In this document: in pieces, positions 1 through 8,819 of the stretch
Layout: every line of letters starts with the position of its first letter
Numbering within the stretch: the first letter of the stretch is position 1
NCBI GenBank assembly: GCA_964612485.1
Contig: CAZTFF010000010.1
Span: 50,953-114,952, forward strand
Length of the DNA stretch: 64,000 nt
Direction of reading: 5' to 3'
DNA from: JAFGNV01 sp964612485
Lineage (GTDB): Bacteria > Chloroflexota > Anaerolineae > 4572-78 > J111
Program-made: the position numbers and the translations under genes
The notes under the pieces: generated by a model
Told to the model about the DNA's origin: nothing
What the model saw: the letters and a program-made list of their open reading frames with translations, nothing else
Databases searched by the model: none

Positions 1-1055
1 GCGGTAACGGTGGGGAAGAGCGCAAAGTTGCCGCCAAAATTAAAGCCGATCAACGTGGCCGCCAGATACAACAACGCCGGGGTGCCGGCCATCACCGGGA
101 AGAGCAGCATCATAACCCCCTGCACCGCCGTCATAATGATGATGGAGGTTTTACGGCCAATTCTGTCGGAGATCATTCCCCAGCCAATGCGGCCCAGGCC
201 GTTGGCCAGCGAGAAGAATACGGCCATGGCCGTGCCTGCGGTGGCGCTGGCCGCCACGGTATCAAGGCCGTTGGCTTCGAGCGCTTGCAGCGGGAACAAC
301 TTCATCAAGCCAATGCTCATCAGCCCGGCGCTGGCGCTAAAGAGAAAGGTCACAAAGATCATATAAAATTGAGGGGTACGGAGCATTTCGCCGCTTTGAA
401 AATTAACCGTGCCGGCTGCCGGCGCTGCACCTGCGGCAACTTCGGGCGGTTTCCAGCCGGCGGGTTTCCAGCCTTCCGGCGGGAAGACCATCCAGATGCC
501 GCCGATCACCACCATCAGTAAAAAGACCACACCGTAAATAATAAACGTGGTGCCTAACCCCATGCCGGCGATCAGATTTCCCCATGAGCCGGCCAGTTTG
601 ACCCATAACATGGCTCCAAACCCAAAGCCGGCTACGGCCAAACCGGTAATCATCCCTTTTTTATCGGGAAACCAGCGCATGCCCACCGCAATGGGCACTA
701 CATAGGCCAAACCAATACCACTGCCGCCAATCACGCCTACACAAATCAACAATGTCCAGAAATTAAACGGCGCGATCAAGCCGGCCAGGAAATAGCCCAC
801 ACCCAGGACCACACCGCCGGCAATAGCCAAATTACGTGGCCCCACGGTGGGCATCATGCGCCCGGCAACAACCATTACTACCGCAAAAAAGGCCAGGCCG
901 GCGGCAAAAACCGCCTGAGTTTCGGCTTTGGACCAACCGGCTTCTGTTAGGCTCGGCGTAAACACCGACCAGGCGTAAATTGCGCCCAGAGCTAACTGAA
1001 TTAACAGTGCCCCAACCACCACTAAAGATCGATTCATGACTTTATCGTTTAACAT
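1..1055 (-). CDS. MFS transporter, OFA (oxalate/formate antiporter-like) family, 3' end outside window
   Basis: Twelve-helix secondary transporter of the major facilitator superfamily; the visible part covers about 350 residues and lacks the last helices, which lie beyond the window edge. The N-terminus has the OFA-like run of a first helix followed by AIYAWSVFTPSL, a central loop rich in proline and tryptophan (two GWKP repeats), and the second-half MFS loop motif SDRIGRK. OFA proteins exchange small carboxylates (oxalate, formate, lactate); the substrate here cannot be told. The start was placed at the ATG preceded by AAAGGAG with six bases of spacing; an ATG six bases further upstream is too close to that site. 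It reads towards the edge with no visible operon partner. Confidence 0.8.
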   Translation of the reverse strand, partial: MLNDKVMNRSLVVVGALLIQLALGAIYAWSVFTPSLTEAGWSKAETQAVFAAGLAFFAVVMVVAGRMMPTVGPRNLAIAGGVVLGVGYFLAGLIAPFNFWTLLICVGVIGGSGIGLAYVVPIAVGMRWFPDKKGMITGLAVAGFGFGAMLWVKLAGSWGNLIAGMGLGTTFIIYGVVFLLMVVIGGIWMVFPPEGWKPAGWKPPEVAAGAAPAAGTVNFQSGEMLRTPQFYMIFVTFLFSASAGLMSIGLMKLFPLQALEANGLDTVAASATAGTAMAVFFSLANGLGRIGWGMISDRIGRKTSIIIMTAVQGVMMLLFPVMAGTPALLYLAATLIGFNFGGNFALFPTVT

Positions 1056-1317
1056 AAACATCTCCTTTGAATGTTATATACTTGCCACACAACTGTAACG
1101 GTTGTGTAATAATTGCTGAAGGTGGGTTATCTAAGAACAACAGTTGTGTGGTTTCCAGTCCATTCTGGGATCGAGTTTTGACAGTATGCCAAGATGGATT
1201 GAATTTGGAGTAGAAGGGTTGAACTCAAATAGAGTCCAAGGATTAAAACCACTACAGCCAAGTTTATTGTAGAGCCATTGGCCGTGAATGATAAGTGACA
1301 TTCGTCCTGGATTAGAT

Positions 1318-1331
1318 GTGACATATGTCAC
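1318..1331. promoter_or_regulatory. CRP-type palindrome GTGACATATGTCAC
   Basis: A perfect 14-bp palindrome of the form GTGA-N6-TCAC, the classical Crp/Fnr-superfamily operator pattern. It lies in the 304-bp gap between the MFS gene and the GNAT gene, about 260 bp upstream of the MFS start and just past the GNAT stop. A second site with the same half-sites stands upstream of the thioredoxin-VKOR gene. Apart from this site the gap holds no convincing gene; two overlapping minus-strand ORFs there have no recognisable product and one runs into the GNAT gene. Confidence 0.5.
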
Positions 1332-1359
1332 CAAGACATTTATCACTGCTGAAATGTGG

Positions 1360-1809
1360 TCAGATCCTTTTTTCCAGAAAAACCAGCGTGTGAGTGTCCA
1401 TTTCTTTACGTTTGAACTCCCGATAGCCCAGCTTGGCATAAATATGTAAAGCGCCGGCGGTTCGATGGCCGGTAAACAATTCAAAACGTTCCACATCGCT
1501 AAATGCGGCTTCGATTTCGCGCATCAGCCGGGTGCCGATGCCGCGCCCCATGAAGTGGGGATGCACAATCAGCCGCCCTACATAGCAAGTTCCATGGTCG
1601 GCATAGGCTCTCACCGAGCCGATAATGGTCTCATCGATCACCGCTTTAAGCACCGTCATCCGGGCAAAATCATCTTGAATGCCGGCCAGGGTTTGGGTGA
1701 GAGGCGGCAGAGTGTCGTCGTTGTACCGTTCGGCTTCCATTTGATACGCCAGTTTCTGCAACTCAAGAATTTGCTGCGCATCGTGGAGATCAGCTTCACT
1801 AATCTTCAT
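1360..1809 (-). CDS. GNAT-family N-acetyltransferase
   Basis: A single-domain acetyltransferase of 149 residues, the usual size for GNAT proteins. The acetyl-CoA binding loop is visible as VGRLIVHPHFMGRGIGTRLM (Q/R-x-x-G-x-G/A motif as R-G-I-G-T), followed by the C-terminal FELFTGHRTAGALHIYAKLGY segment typical of family members that act on small molecules or protein N-termini. The substrate is unknown. The ATG start has AGAGGT six bases upstream. It is followed on the same strand by the MFS gene, but a 300-bp gap makes co-transcription uncertain. Confidence 0.85.
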   Translation of the reverse strand: MKISEADLHDAQQILELQKLAYQMEAERYNDDTLPPLTQTLAGIQDDFARMTVLKAVIDETIIGSVRAYADHGTCYVGRLIVHPHFMGRGIGTRLMREIEAAFSDVERFELFTGHRTAGALHIYAKLGYREFKRKEMDTHTLVFLEKRI

Positions 1810-1848
1810 CAGTACCTCTATAATTCGTTTGATTCGCTTCGGCCCGGG

Positions 1849-2184
1849 TCATAACAACCGAAACAAAAATCGATGCAGGTAAAATGCCGGAATCAGCCAC
1901 AGGCACGCGATCACGTAAGCGGCCCAAAACGGCATACCCCAGCGATGGGCCACGATAAAGGGCAGCAGAAAAATAGCGATACCTGGCAAAGCAATAAGAA
2001 TGCTTTTGGCCAGCGCCGTGATTTGCTCCGCATCGTGATGTTCCGCATACGCCAGCGGCAATACCAGCATGGTTGACAGCGGCAGCGCCACCAAAAAACC
2101 CGCCGCGCGCGGAAATTTACCCGACAGCCACGCAGCTACGGCAATGACCACCGCGGAGAGTAATACTTTGAAAAAGAAAAACAT
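1849..2184 (-). CDS. Small integral membrane protein, DUF3147/GlpM-like
   Basis: A 111-residue protein almost entirely made of four hydrophobic segments, beginning MFFFFKVLLSAVVI and ending in YLHRFLFRLL. Size, helix pattern and the central FPRAAGFLVALPLST stretch resemble the DUF3147/GlpM-type small membrane proteins, whose function is not settled. A longer reading frame extends upstream to 2274, but the internal ATG at 2184 is preceded by GGAGG at a good distance, while the upstream extension (Arg-rich, non-membrane) has no such site. It lies 39 bp upstream of the GNAT gene on the same strand. Confidence 0.6.
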   Translation of the reverse strand: MFFFFKVLLSAVVIAVAAWLSGKFPRAAGFLVALPLSTMLVLPLAYAEHHDAEQITALAKSILIALPGIAIFLLPFIVAHRWGMPFWAAYVIACLWLIPAFYLHRFLFRLL

Positions 2185-2313
2185 ATACCGCCTCCGGCAC
2201 AAAAAATAGTCCACAGATAACGGCAACGTTCGGTTGCCTGCAACTGTGGACTTCATCCTTCGAGTGCGTTTCATTTAGAGAAAGTGATGCGTGACGAGTG
2301 CTCCTTCATCCTT

Positions 2314-4035
2314 TTAAAACGGTGCTACCAGAATTGCGTCTCGCGCGGCCAGCGGGGTGGCGTTGGCATTTTGGATGGCTTCCGCCGCCTGGTGGATCAT
2401 GGGCAGGCGTTCGGCAATATAAACTTCGGCAACGGCTTTTTTGCGTCCCGATACCCGCGCATCTTGCAGCAGCAGCCAGGAATTGATGATATAAACAGCC
2501 ATATCGGCCAGGTCCGACGCATAGTAATCAACCACATTGCGTTCCTGCGCTTTGAGTTGGTCGGTGGCCTGTTTGAACTGCTCGTTGGCTTCGGCCAGCT
2601 GCGCTCGAAGCGGCTCCAGTTCGGGACCATACTCCAGCCCGGCGTATTCATCCAGCAAATCATCCAGAGCGTGGCCCAGCAGCTTGCCGATGGCGGCTAC
2701 AACCTGTAACTGGCTGGTGCCTTCGTAGATGTTGGTGATGCGGACATCGCGGTAATGGCGCTCGACATTGAATTCTTTCATATAACCCACGCCCCCGTGG
2801 ATTTGCACAGCCTGATAAGCCACCCGATTGCCCATCTCCGTGGCGTAATACTTGGCCAGCGGGGTCAGCGCATCGGCCAAAGCGGCGGCCAGTTTCTGGC
2901 GCTGTTTCGATTCTTTGTCCAACTTTTCTTCTTCAGCTTTGTGATTGTATGCCTTCAACAGATCAACCCAGCGGCCCGTTTCGTAAATCAGGGCGCGGCT
3001 GGCCTCGATCTCGCTGCGCATGGATAGCAGCATCCGGGCCACCGCCGGAATATCTTTGATGGGCCGTTTGAATTGCGAGCGCTCGTGGGCGTAATCGTAC
3101 GCTTCCCGGTAGGCGGCCTCGGCAATGCCCAGCGCCTGGGCCGATACCGCCAGCCGCGCGCCGTTCATCAGCGCCATGCCGTAGCGGACCAGGCCAAAGC
3201 GGCGTTTGCCGATCAGTTCCGCCGGGGTATTGTTGTAATGAATTTCGCAGGTGGGCGAGGTGCGAATGCCCAGTTTATGCTCGATGCGGCGGATGGTGAC
3301 GGTTTCATCACGCTGCACAAAAAAGATCGACAGCCCGCGGGCATCGCTGGTGCCTTCTTCGCTGCGGGCCAGCACTACGCTGATATCGGCGCAGCCATTG
3401 GTGATAAAACGCTTCACGCCGTTGAGATACCACTTGCCAGTTTCTTCGTCATACGTGGCCTTGGTCTGCACCGCGCCCAAATCAGATCCGGCGTCGGCCT
3501 CGGTCAGCACCATCGCACCGTTGACCTCGCCGCGGGCAAAGGGCGGCAGCACGCGCTCCTTTAAATCCTCATCAGCATACTCGCTAATGGTAGAGGCGAT
3601 CTCTTGCAGGCCGTAGATGGTCATCAACCCGGCCTCGGCCCGCGAGATCATTTCCACCAACATGGCGTAAATAGTTTCCGGCAGGTTGAGGCCACCGTAT
3701 TTCCAGGGCAGCATGGCGCCGTTCAGCTCGGCTTTTTGCAGGGCGTCAACCGCGGCCTGGGTAGCGGCGGCGTAGGTCACTTCGCCGTTCTCAAAATGCG
3801 CGCCTTCTTCGTCGGCTTCGGCGGCGCGGGGCGCAATGACCGTGGCGCAAATATCGCCCAACACTTCCAGCAGCAGCCGGTAGTTGTCTTTGGCGTCTTC
3901 GTAACTGCGCGGCGCCGTGGAGTATTCTTTGCTGTAGCTGTACCCTTTTTCTTTGAGTTCAAGCACTTCGCGCAGATCTACTTTATCCAAATAAAATTGG
4001 AGGTCTTGATTATCCAGAAAAAAGTTATCAACCAT
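2314..4035 (-). CDS. Acyl-CoA dehydrogenase, long form with C-terminal extension
   Basis: FAD-dependent acyl-CoA dehydrogenase of 573 residues, about 190 longer than classical short/medium-chain enzymes because of an alpha-helical C-terminal extension after the catalytic domain, as in the larger acyl-CoA dehydrogenase C-domain family. Visible landmarks are the FAD/substrate region VLTEADAGSDLGAV, the FITNG loop and NIYEGTSQLQ, which carries the glutamate expected to act as the base. It introduces a 2,3 double bond into acyl-CoA thioesters and passes electrons to ETF. The genes for both ETF subunits lie directly upstream on the same strand (18-bp gap to etfA), so the three form one electron-transfer operon. 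Confidence 0.92.
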   Translation of the reverse strand: MVDNFFLDNQDLQFYLDKVDLREVLELKEKGYSYSKEYSTAPRSYEDAKDNYRLLLEVLGDICATVIAPRAAEADEEGAHFENGEVTYAAATQAAVDALQKAELNGAMLPWKYGGLNLPETIYAMLVEMISRAEAGLMTIYGLQEIASTISEYADEDLKERVLPPFARGEVNGAMVLTEADAGSDLGAVQTKATYDEETGKWYLNGVKRFITNGCADISVVLARSEEGTSDARGLSIFFVQRDETVTIRRIEHKLGIRTSPTCEIHYNNTPAELIGKRRFGLVRYGMALMNGARLAVSAQALGIAEAAYREAYDYAHERSQFKRPIKDIPAVARMLLSMRSEIEASRALIYETGRWVDLLKAYNHKAEEEKLDKESKQRQKLAAALADALTPLAKYYATEMGNRVAYQAVQIHGGVGYMKEFNVERHYRDVRITNIYEGTSQLQVVAAIGKLLGHALDDLLDEYAGLEYGPELEPLRAQLAEANEQFKQATDQLKAQERNVVDYYASDLADMAVYIINSWLLLQDARVSGRKKAVAEVYIAERLPMIHQAAEAIQNANATPLAARDAILVAPF

Positions 4036-4053
4036 GGTTCTTCCTTTACCTCC

Positions 4054-5079
4054 CTATTTAGCTTTCTCGCGCAGGGCGCGGATAATGAGGGGAATGACTT
4101 CGTTCAGATCGCCCACAATTTTGTAATGGGCCACATCAAAAATGGGAGCATCGGGATCGGTGTTGATGGCGATGATCTTGTTTGATTGGTCCATCCCGGC
4201 CCGGTGCTGCACCGCGCCGGAGATGCCGGCGGCAATGTACAGCCGGGGCCGCACCGTGGTGCCGGTTTGCCCCACCTGATGCTCCCGCGTGATCAAGCCG
4301 GCATCCACCGCCGCGCGGGAAGCGCCAACTTCGCCGCCCAGGGCGTGGGCCAGATCGCGCACAAGTTGCATTTCTTCTTGACTTTGTATCCCGCCACCGC
4401 CGGACACAACCACCGACGAATCTTTGAGATTAACTTTCGATTCTCGCACTTCGCGGCTCAACACCTCTAAGACCAGATCGCCCTCTTCAAAAACAACATC
4501 CACCGATTCAATCACTCCTTTACGCGACGTATCCGGTTCCAACCGGCGCATCACGCCCTCGCGGACGGTGGCCATCTGCGGGTGCATTTTGGGGTTAACG
4601 ATGGTGGCAATCAGATTTCCGCCAAAAGCGGGCCGGATTTGCAACAGCAAATCCTGGTAGGTGGTTTTATCTTTCCGAGAGGTGTAATCGCCAATTTGCA
4701 AGTCGGTGCAATCGGCGGTGAGACCGGCCCGGACCGCGCTGGCCACGCGGGGAGCAAGATCACGCCCAATGGGGCTGGCCCCCACCAGGAAAATATAGGG
4801 CCGGTGTTCTTTAACCAGGTTGATGGCTACCCGCGCATAGGGCAAGGTGCGGTACAGCTCCAACTCAGGCTGATCGGCCACCAGCGCGCGGTCGGCCCAA
4901 TGATGGATGACAGATTGGGGCAGATCGCCCAGTTGGTGGCCGGCCAGCAGCCCTACCAACTCGCCGCCCAGCGTATCGGCCAGTTCGCGCCCTTTCGATA
5001 ATAATTCCAGCGCCACATCGGCAATTTTGCCGTTTTCCTGTTCTACAAAAACCCAAACATTCCTACTAGAGTTTGTCAT
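4054..5079 (-). CDS. etfA: Electron transfer flavoprotein alpha subunit
   Basis: Alpha subunit of the heterodimeric ETF that accepts electrons from acyl-CoA dehydrogenases. The C-terminal FAD domain is clear: the TGTTVRPRLYIAAGISGAVQ segment, then HRAGMDQSN and AINTDPDAPIF followed by VGDLNEVIPLI. The N-terminal domain starts VWVFVEQENGK. The start was set at the ATG giving MTNSSRN, with AAGGAG eleven bases upstream; a GTG twelve bases earlier overlaps that site. The product is 341 residues, of usual length. It sits between etfB (upstream, separated by a 100-bp repeat element) and the acyl-CoA dehydrogenase. Confidence 0.93.
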   Translation of the reverse strand: MTNSSRNVWVFVEQENGKIADVALELLSKGRELADTLGGELVGLLAGHQLGDLPQSVIHHWADRALVADQPELELYRTLPYARVAINLVKEHRPYIFLVGASPIGRDLAPRVASAVRAGLTADCTDLQIGDYTSRKDKTTYQDLLLQIRPAFGGNLIATIVNPKMHPQMATVREGVMRRLEPDTSRKGVIESVDVVFEEGDLVLEVLSREVRESKVNLKDSSVVVSGGGGIQSQEEMQLVRDLAHALGGEVGASRAAVDAGLITREHQVGQTGTTVRPRLYIAAGISGAVQHRAGMDQSNKIIAINTDPDAPIFDVAHYKIVGDLNEVIPLIIRALREKAK

Positions 5080-5157
5080 ACTTTTCAACACTCCTTCTTC
5101 CTTATCAACTCAGAAGGATAATTAATGAGATTAATTGTGAATTGTGAATATTTAATG

Positions 5158-5257
5158 GTACCTTCTCAATAATCTAGGGCAGAGTTGGTTGAGCCTGTCG
5201 AAGACCGTTGGTTTCGACAGGCTCAGACCTCGGTCCTCCGAAATATTGAGAGGATAC
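5158..5257. repeat. 100-bp palindromic repeat element, copy 1
   Basis: A 100-bp element bounded by inverted TCTCAATA/TATTGAGA ends, with an inner stem GAGCCTGTCGAAGACC / GGTTTCGACAGGCTC. A second copy in reverse orientation lies at 35732-35831; by eye about 85 of 100 positions agree, and most differences fall in the inner loop. It sits between etfB and etfA, so it is transcribed inside the operon. The form is that of a short non-coding MITE or REP-like element. Confidence 0.8.
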
Positions 5258-5298
5258 ATTTAATGATTAATAATTCACCATTCACAATTAATTATTAA

Positions 5299-6201
5299 TT
5301 ACCCAACAATATATTCTTGAACAAGTTCTTCGATCATCGCCCGAATGTGTTCTTCATCGGGCGAGATGTCTTTGGCTTCGGTGGCGCCCAGCATCACAAA
5401 GTTAACTTTGTAGACCTGGGTGGGCGAGCCGGACAGCCCCAGCAGGCTTTCGTCGGCGTCGACATCGGCGGCGCTCCAGACCTCGATTTTGAGATTACGT
5501 TCGGTGAGATAAGTCTCCAGCGTTTTCTCCGACTCAAACTCGGGCCACTGTTTCAAGATGCTGCCGTATTCCTGAGGTGTTGCCGCCAACTTGTACTCGA
5601 TCTTGCGGCGAGCCGAGGCCGGGCGCGGCTGGTTGGCCGATCCTACCACGGTCAACAGGCAGGGCAGGCTGCATTTGACCATTTCCGATCCCATATCAAA
5701 GGCGCGGTTGGCAACGATGGTGTTATCTTCCAGGCTGACAATCGATTCGGCGTAGGTGATCTGCGGCAGGCCCAGTTTTTCGGCGGTCTGCGGCCCCACC
5801 TGGGCGGTATCGCCATCAATGGCCTGGCGGCCCGAAAAAATAAGGTCAACATTGCCCAGCTTTTTGATGGCGCAGTGAAGAGCATACGAGGTAGCCAGCG
5901 TATCGGCCCCGGCAAATTTCCGGTCGGTGAGCAGGATCACCCGGTCGGCGCCGCGATAGAGGGCTTCGCGCAGTATTTCGGCGGCTTTGGGCGGCCCCAT
6001 GGTCAGCACCGTCACCGTGCCACCATACTGTTCCCGAACTTGCAGGGCCATTTCCAGAGCGTTCAGGTCTTCGGGGTTAAAAATGGCCGGCAGGGCCGCG
6101 CGGTTCATGGTTCCGTCGGCTTTCATTACCTCGCCGGTCACATTGTGGGTGTCGGGCACCTGTTTGACCAACACCACGGAGTTATAATGTTTTTCTGACA
6201 T
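5299..6201 (-). CDS. etfB: Electron transfer flavoprotein beta subunit
   Basis: Beta subunit of ETF, which binds the structural AMP and docks with dehydrogenases. It begins with VLVKQVPDTHN, contains NPEDLNALEMAL and the AMP-loop/adenine-binding region GRQAIDGDTAQVGPQTAE, and ends with IRAMIEELVQEYIVG. At 300 residues it is a little longer than the roughly 250 of mitochondrial-type EtfB, with a C-terminal extension. The ATG has GGAGG thirteen bases upstream. It is first gene of the etfB-etfA-acyl-CoA dehydrogenase set on the minus strand. Confidence 0.93.
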   Translation of the reverse strand: MSEKHYNSVVLVKQVPDTHNVTGEVMKADGTMNRAALPAIFNPEDLNALEMALQVREQYGGTVTVLTMGPPKAAEILREALYRGADRVILLTDRKFAGADTLATSYALHCAIKKLGNVDLIFSGRQAIDGDTAQVGPQTAEKLGLPQITYAESIVSLEDNTIVANRAFDMGSEMVKCSLPCLLTVVGSANQPRPASARRKIEYKLAATPQEYGSILKQWPEFESEKTLETYLTERNLKIEVWSAADVDADESLLGLSGSPTQVYKVNFVMLGATEAKDISPDEEHIRAMIEELVQEYIVG

Positions 6202-6325
6202 CTATAAGGATACCTCCTTCCAAAATAAACAGGCCGCAGTATACCACAAGTTATGGCAGGGCAAAAACGTCATCAAGGGAACCGTAATCAATTTGGGACA
6301 TCCTGTTGAGCCACCTGTAAAGGCC

Positions 6326-6708
6326 AGTCAAGGCTGAGTCTCTTTCACCTGCTGACCATTGCCGCTCGCCTGTTGGCTCTGGATGATTTCACTGCCAAAG
6401 AATCATTGGCGCGGGACCAGACCGAACTGACCGGGGTTTATGCCGGCAACCCTAAGCGCGGCACGGCCACGCCCACCACCGAACGAATGTTACGCGCCTT
6501 TGACAATATCCATCTCATGGTGATGACCGTGGAAGAACAAATAGCTTACCAAATCTCACCGCTTTCTGAGGTGCAAGCGCGCATTTTGCCCTTGTTGGAG
6601 TTACCCAACTCCTTGTACACCGCTCTGCAAACCTCTTGACTTGGGAAGAGTGTATCGATGGCCTGTATGTGATTGGTAAGGTACCGAAATAAGCAACTAT
6701 TAACCATC
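6326..6708 (+). mobile_element. IS remnant: 3' end of an IS1634-like transposase gene
   Basis: A fragment encoding about the last 100 residues of a DDE transposase (LLTIAARLLAL...ESLARDQTELTGVYAGNP...TERMLRAFDNIHLMVM). The stop is at 6640, and homology to a longer copy at 20403-21273 continues at DNA level to the shared end AAGCAACTATTAACCATC at 6708, probably the right end of the insertion sequence. The first two thirds of the gene and the left end are missing, so the element is dead. Family assignment rests on resemblance of the C-terminal region to IS1634-type transposases. Confidence 0.75.
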
Positions 6709-6866
6709 AATGGCAGTTTTCTCACTGCCTGTTGCTCCCATCTTTGAGTGTTGGGTGTGACAACCCAAATTTAATTTTTTAGAAAAAATTTGGACGAACG
6801 TTCAGTATATAGTTGTCAAAGCCTCAAATGTGATGATTGGGGTTAAATAGCAAACAGATGTATTTT

Positions 6867-6940
6867 ATCGACAGGATTTACAAGATTAACAGGATAAAAA
6901 CAGGTGAAAAATCCTGTTAATCCTGTCTGTTATTGTCGAT
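6867..6940. repeat. Palindromic intergenic repeat with 12-bp core stem
   Basis: Inverted repeat with outer ends ATCGACA / GTCGAT and a perfect inner stem GATTAACAGGAT (6884-6895) / ATCCTGTTAATC (6911-6922) around a 15-base loop. It is a non-coding, REP-like hairpin lying between the IS remnant and the VWA lipoprotein gene. Confidence 0.75.
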
Positions 6941-7003
6941 CTGAAACAGAATTGAACAACCCCGGTACATTGCCGCTAACTTTTACACTTTCTATGGCAA
7001 GAT

Positions 7004-7032
7004 ACCGGGTCCGGTACTTTGCCGGACCCGGT
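7004..7032 (-). terminator. Strong GC hairpin after the VWA lipoprotein gene
   Basis: Perfect 11-bp stem ACCGGGTCCGG / CCGGACCCGGT with loop TACTTTG, starting 30 bp after the stop of the minus-strand VWA gene. There is no run of Ts, so it could end transcription with help from Rho or protect the mRNA 3' end. Confidence 0.5.
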
Positions 7033-7061
7033 GTAGTTCAAAATCTGGCCGGATCAGCCCG

Positions 7062-8696
7062 TCACTTCTGCCGATCATCCAGTAACTGGGCCGTTTCTAC
7101 CAGGTTGACGAACTCGGTGCGGTAGCCTTCGGCATCCTGGCCAAGGCCGGTCCGGGCTAAAGCCAGGGTTTGATCATAGGTAGCATTGCCCTTAAAGGCC
7201 GAGTCACGCAGCAGCAAGCCAAATTCCGCCACCGCCGCCGAGAATTTGAAGTTGGCCGAGGTCTCTTCGAGCGCGATGGATTCATCCACCAAGGGCGATA
7301 CAATCTCGATGCTTTGGCTGCCGTCCGGTTGCTTGTAGCGGAATTTGACGGTCAACAGTTCATTGCTGTTGGCCTGAGCCGATATTTCCGAGGCCTGATA
7401 TTTCAATTCCGGGGTCGGGCGAAGCGCCGCATCGGCGGAGGCGGGGATGATCTCGTACAAGGCCGTCACCGTGTGGCCGGCGCCCAATTCGCCGGCGTCT
7501 TTGGTATCATCGGTAAAATCTTCCTTGGCCAGCAGGCGATTCTCATAGCCGATCAGGCGGTAGGCTTTCACTTTGGCCGGGTTGAATTCGATCTGAATTT
7601 TGACATCTTTGGCAATGGTCAGCAGGGTGCCGGCCATTTCACTGACCAACACTTTTTTGGCTTCCCGGATGGTGTCGATGTAGGCGTAGTTGCCGTTGCC
7701 TTTGTTGGAGAGCTGCTCCATCTTGGAATCTTGGTAGTTGCCCGTGCCAAATCCAAGAATGCTCAGAAAGACGCCTTCTTCCCGTTTTTGCTCGATCAGC
7801 CTGACCAGATCGCCGTTGCTGGAGACACCGACGTTAAAATCGCCATCGGTGGCCAGGATGATCCGGTTGTTGCCGCCGGGGATGAAGTTTTCCTGAGCCT
7901 GGCGGTAGGCCAGTTGAATTCCCGCGCCACCGGCGGTGGAACCGCCGGCTTCCAGGCGATCAATGGCATCCAGGATCACGGCTTTCTCCGCGCCGGAGGT
8001 GGAGGGCAGCACCAGCCCGGCCGCGCCGGCATAGACCACAATCGATACCCGGTCGCGCCCGGTCAATTGTTCAACCAGCAGCCGGAAACCTTGCTTGAGC
8101 AGGGGCAGTTTGTTGGGGTCGTTCATCGAGCCGGAAACATCCAGCAAAAAGACCAAATTGCTGTCGGGCAGGACGGTTTTATCAACCTGTTGGCCCTGGA
8201 TGCCAATGTGTACCAGCTTGTGGCCTGAATTCCAGGGGCAGGTTGATACTTCGGTGGTGATGGAAAAGGGATGCTGCCCGTCGGGTTGGGGGTATTCATA
8301 TGTGAAGTAGTTGATGAACTCTTCAATCCGCACCGCGTCCGGCGGCGGGAGTTGAGAATTATTGAGAAAACGGCGGGCATTGCTGTAGGAGGCCGTATCC
8401 ACATCGATGGAGAAGGTGGAAAGCGGATTGCTCATCGCCTCCAAAAATTCGTTCTCCTGGATGAAATCGTACGCTTCGGTGTTAAAGGCTTCAGGCTGCT
8501 CGGCGGCCGCTGCCTGGTCTACCACACTTTCGACTTGAGCCGTTTCTGCCACGCTTACTATCTCTTTTTCGATTTCTTTTTCTATGACAACTGTTTCTAC
8601 TACTGTTTCTGTTGTTGGCGCGGCGCCACAAGCGCCGGCTGCCAGCACGACTACCATCAATAGAGCGAACATAAGGGTTGATTTTAGGTGAGACAT
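7062..8696 (-). CDS. VWA-domain lipoprotein (YfbK-type, vWF_A + VWA + DUF3520)
   Basis: A 544-residue exported lipoprotein: signal peptide ending at the lipidated cysteine 23 (A-G-A-C), a charged linker with VVETVVIEKEIEKEI, an N-terminal segment with MSNPLSTFSIDVDTASYSNARR that marks the YfbK group, a von Willebrand type A domain with an intact MIDAS (LLDVSGSM), and a C-terminal region with GHTVTALYEI as in DUF3520. The family is widespread but its role is not established; the MIDAS implies metal-dependent binding of a protein partner on the cell surface. AAGGAG precedes the ATG. It stands alone. The same type of ETVV-EKE linker occurs in the sugar-binding protein at 11022. Confidence 0.88.
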   Translation of the reverse strand: MSHLKSTLMFALLMVVVLAAGACGAAPTTETVVETVVIEKEIEKEIVSVAETAQVESVVDQAAAAEQPEAFNTEAYDFIQENEFLEAMSNPLSTFSIDVDTASYSNARRFLNNSQLPPPDAVRIEEFINYFTYEYPQPDGQHPFSITTEVSTCPWNSGHKLVHIGIQGQQVDKTVLPDSNLVFLLDVSGSMNDPNKLPLLKQGFRLLVEQLTGRDRVSIVVYAGAAGLVLPSTSGAEKAVILDAIDRLEAGGSTAGGAGIQLAYRQAQENFIPGGNNRIILATDGDFNVGVSSNGDLVRLIEQKREEGVFLSILGFGTGNYQDSKMEQLSNKGNGNYAYIDTIREAKKVLVSEMAGTLLTIAKDVKIQIEFNPAKVKAYRLIGYENRLLAKEDFTDDTKDAGELGAGHTVTALYEIIPASADAALRPTPELKYQASEISAQANSNELLTVKFRYKQPDGSQSIEIVSPLVDESIALEETSANFKFSAAVAEFGLLLRDSAFKGNATYDQTLALARTGLGQDAEGYRTEFVNLVETAQLLDDRQK

Positions 8697-8819
8697 GAGC
8701 TTCTCCTTTTTGGAAATAAGTTAGGGCCTAACCCGTGAGATTCTTGTTTTTTGTGCAAGAATTTTTGGTCGTATTTATCTTTTTGTTCCGATTTAACCGG
8801 GTTAGGTTAGTTAGATGAC

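Noticed and set aside
1131..1496. Overlapping minus-strand ORFs of 65 and 121 codons left of the GNAT gene
   Set aside because: No recognisable product and no convincing ribosome-binding site; one overlaps the GNAT gene in another frame and the other is rich in residues expected from random frames.
8726..8807. GCCTAAC ... GTTAGGT pair 82 bp apart that resembles attC outer boxes
   Set aside because: The sequence next to the boxes does not form the paired inner arms with an extrahelical base; the inside is an AT-rich promoter-like region with a different small hairpin.
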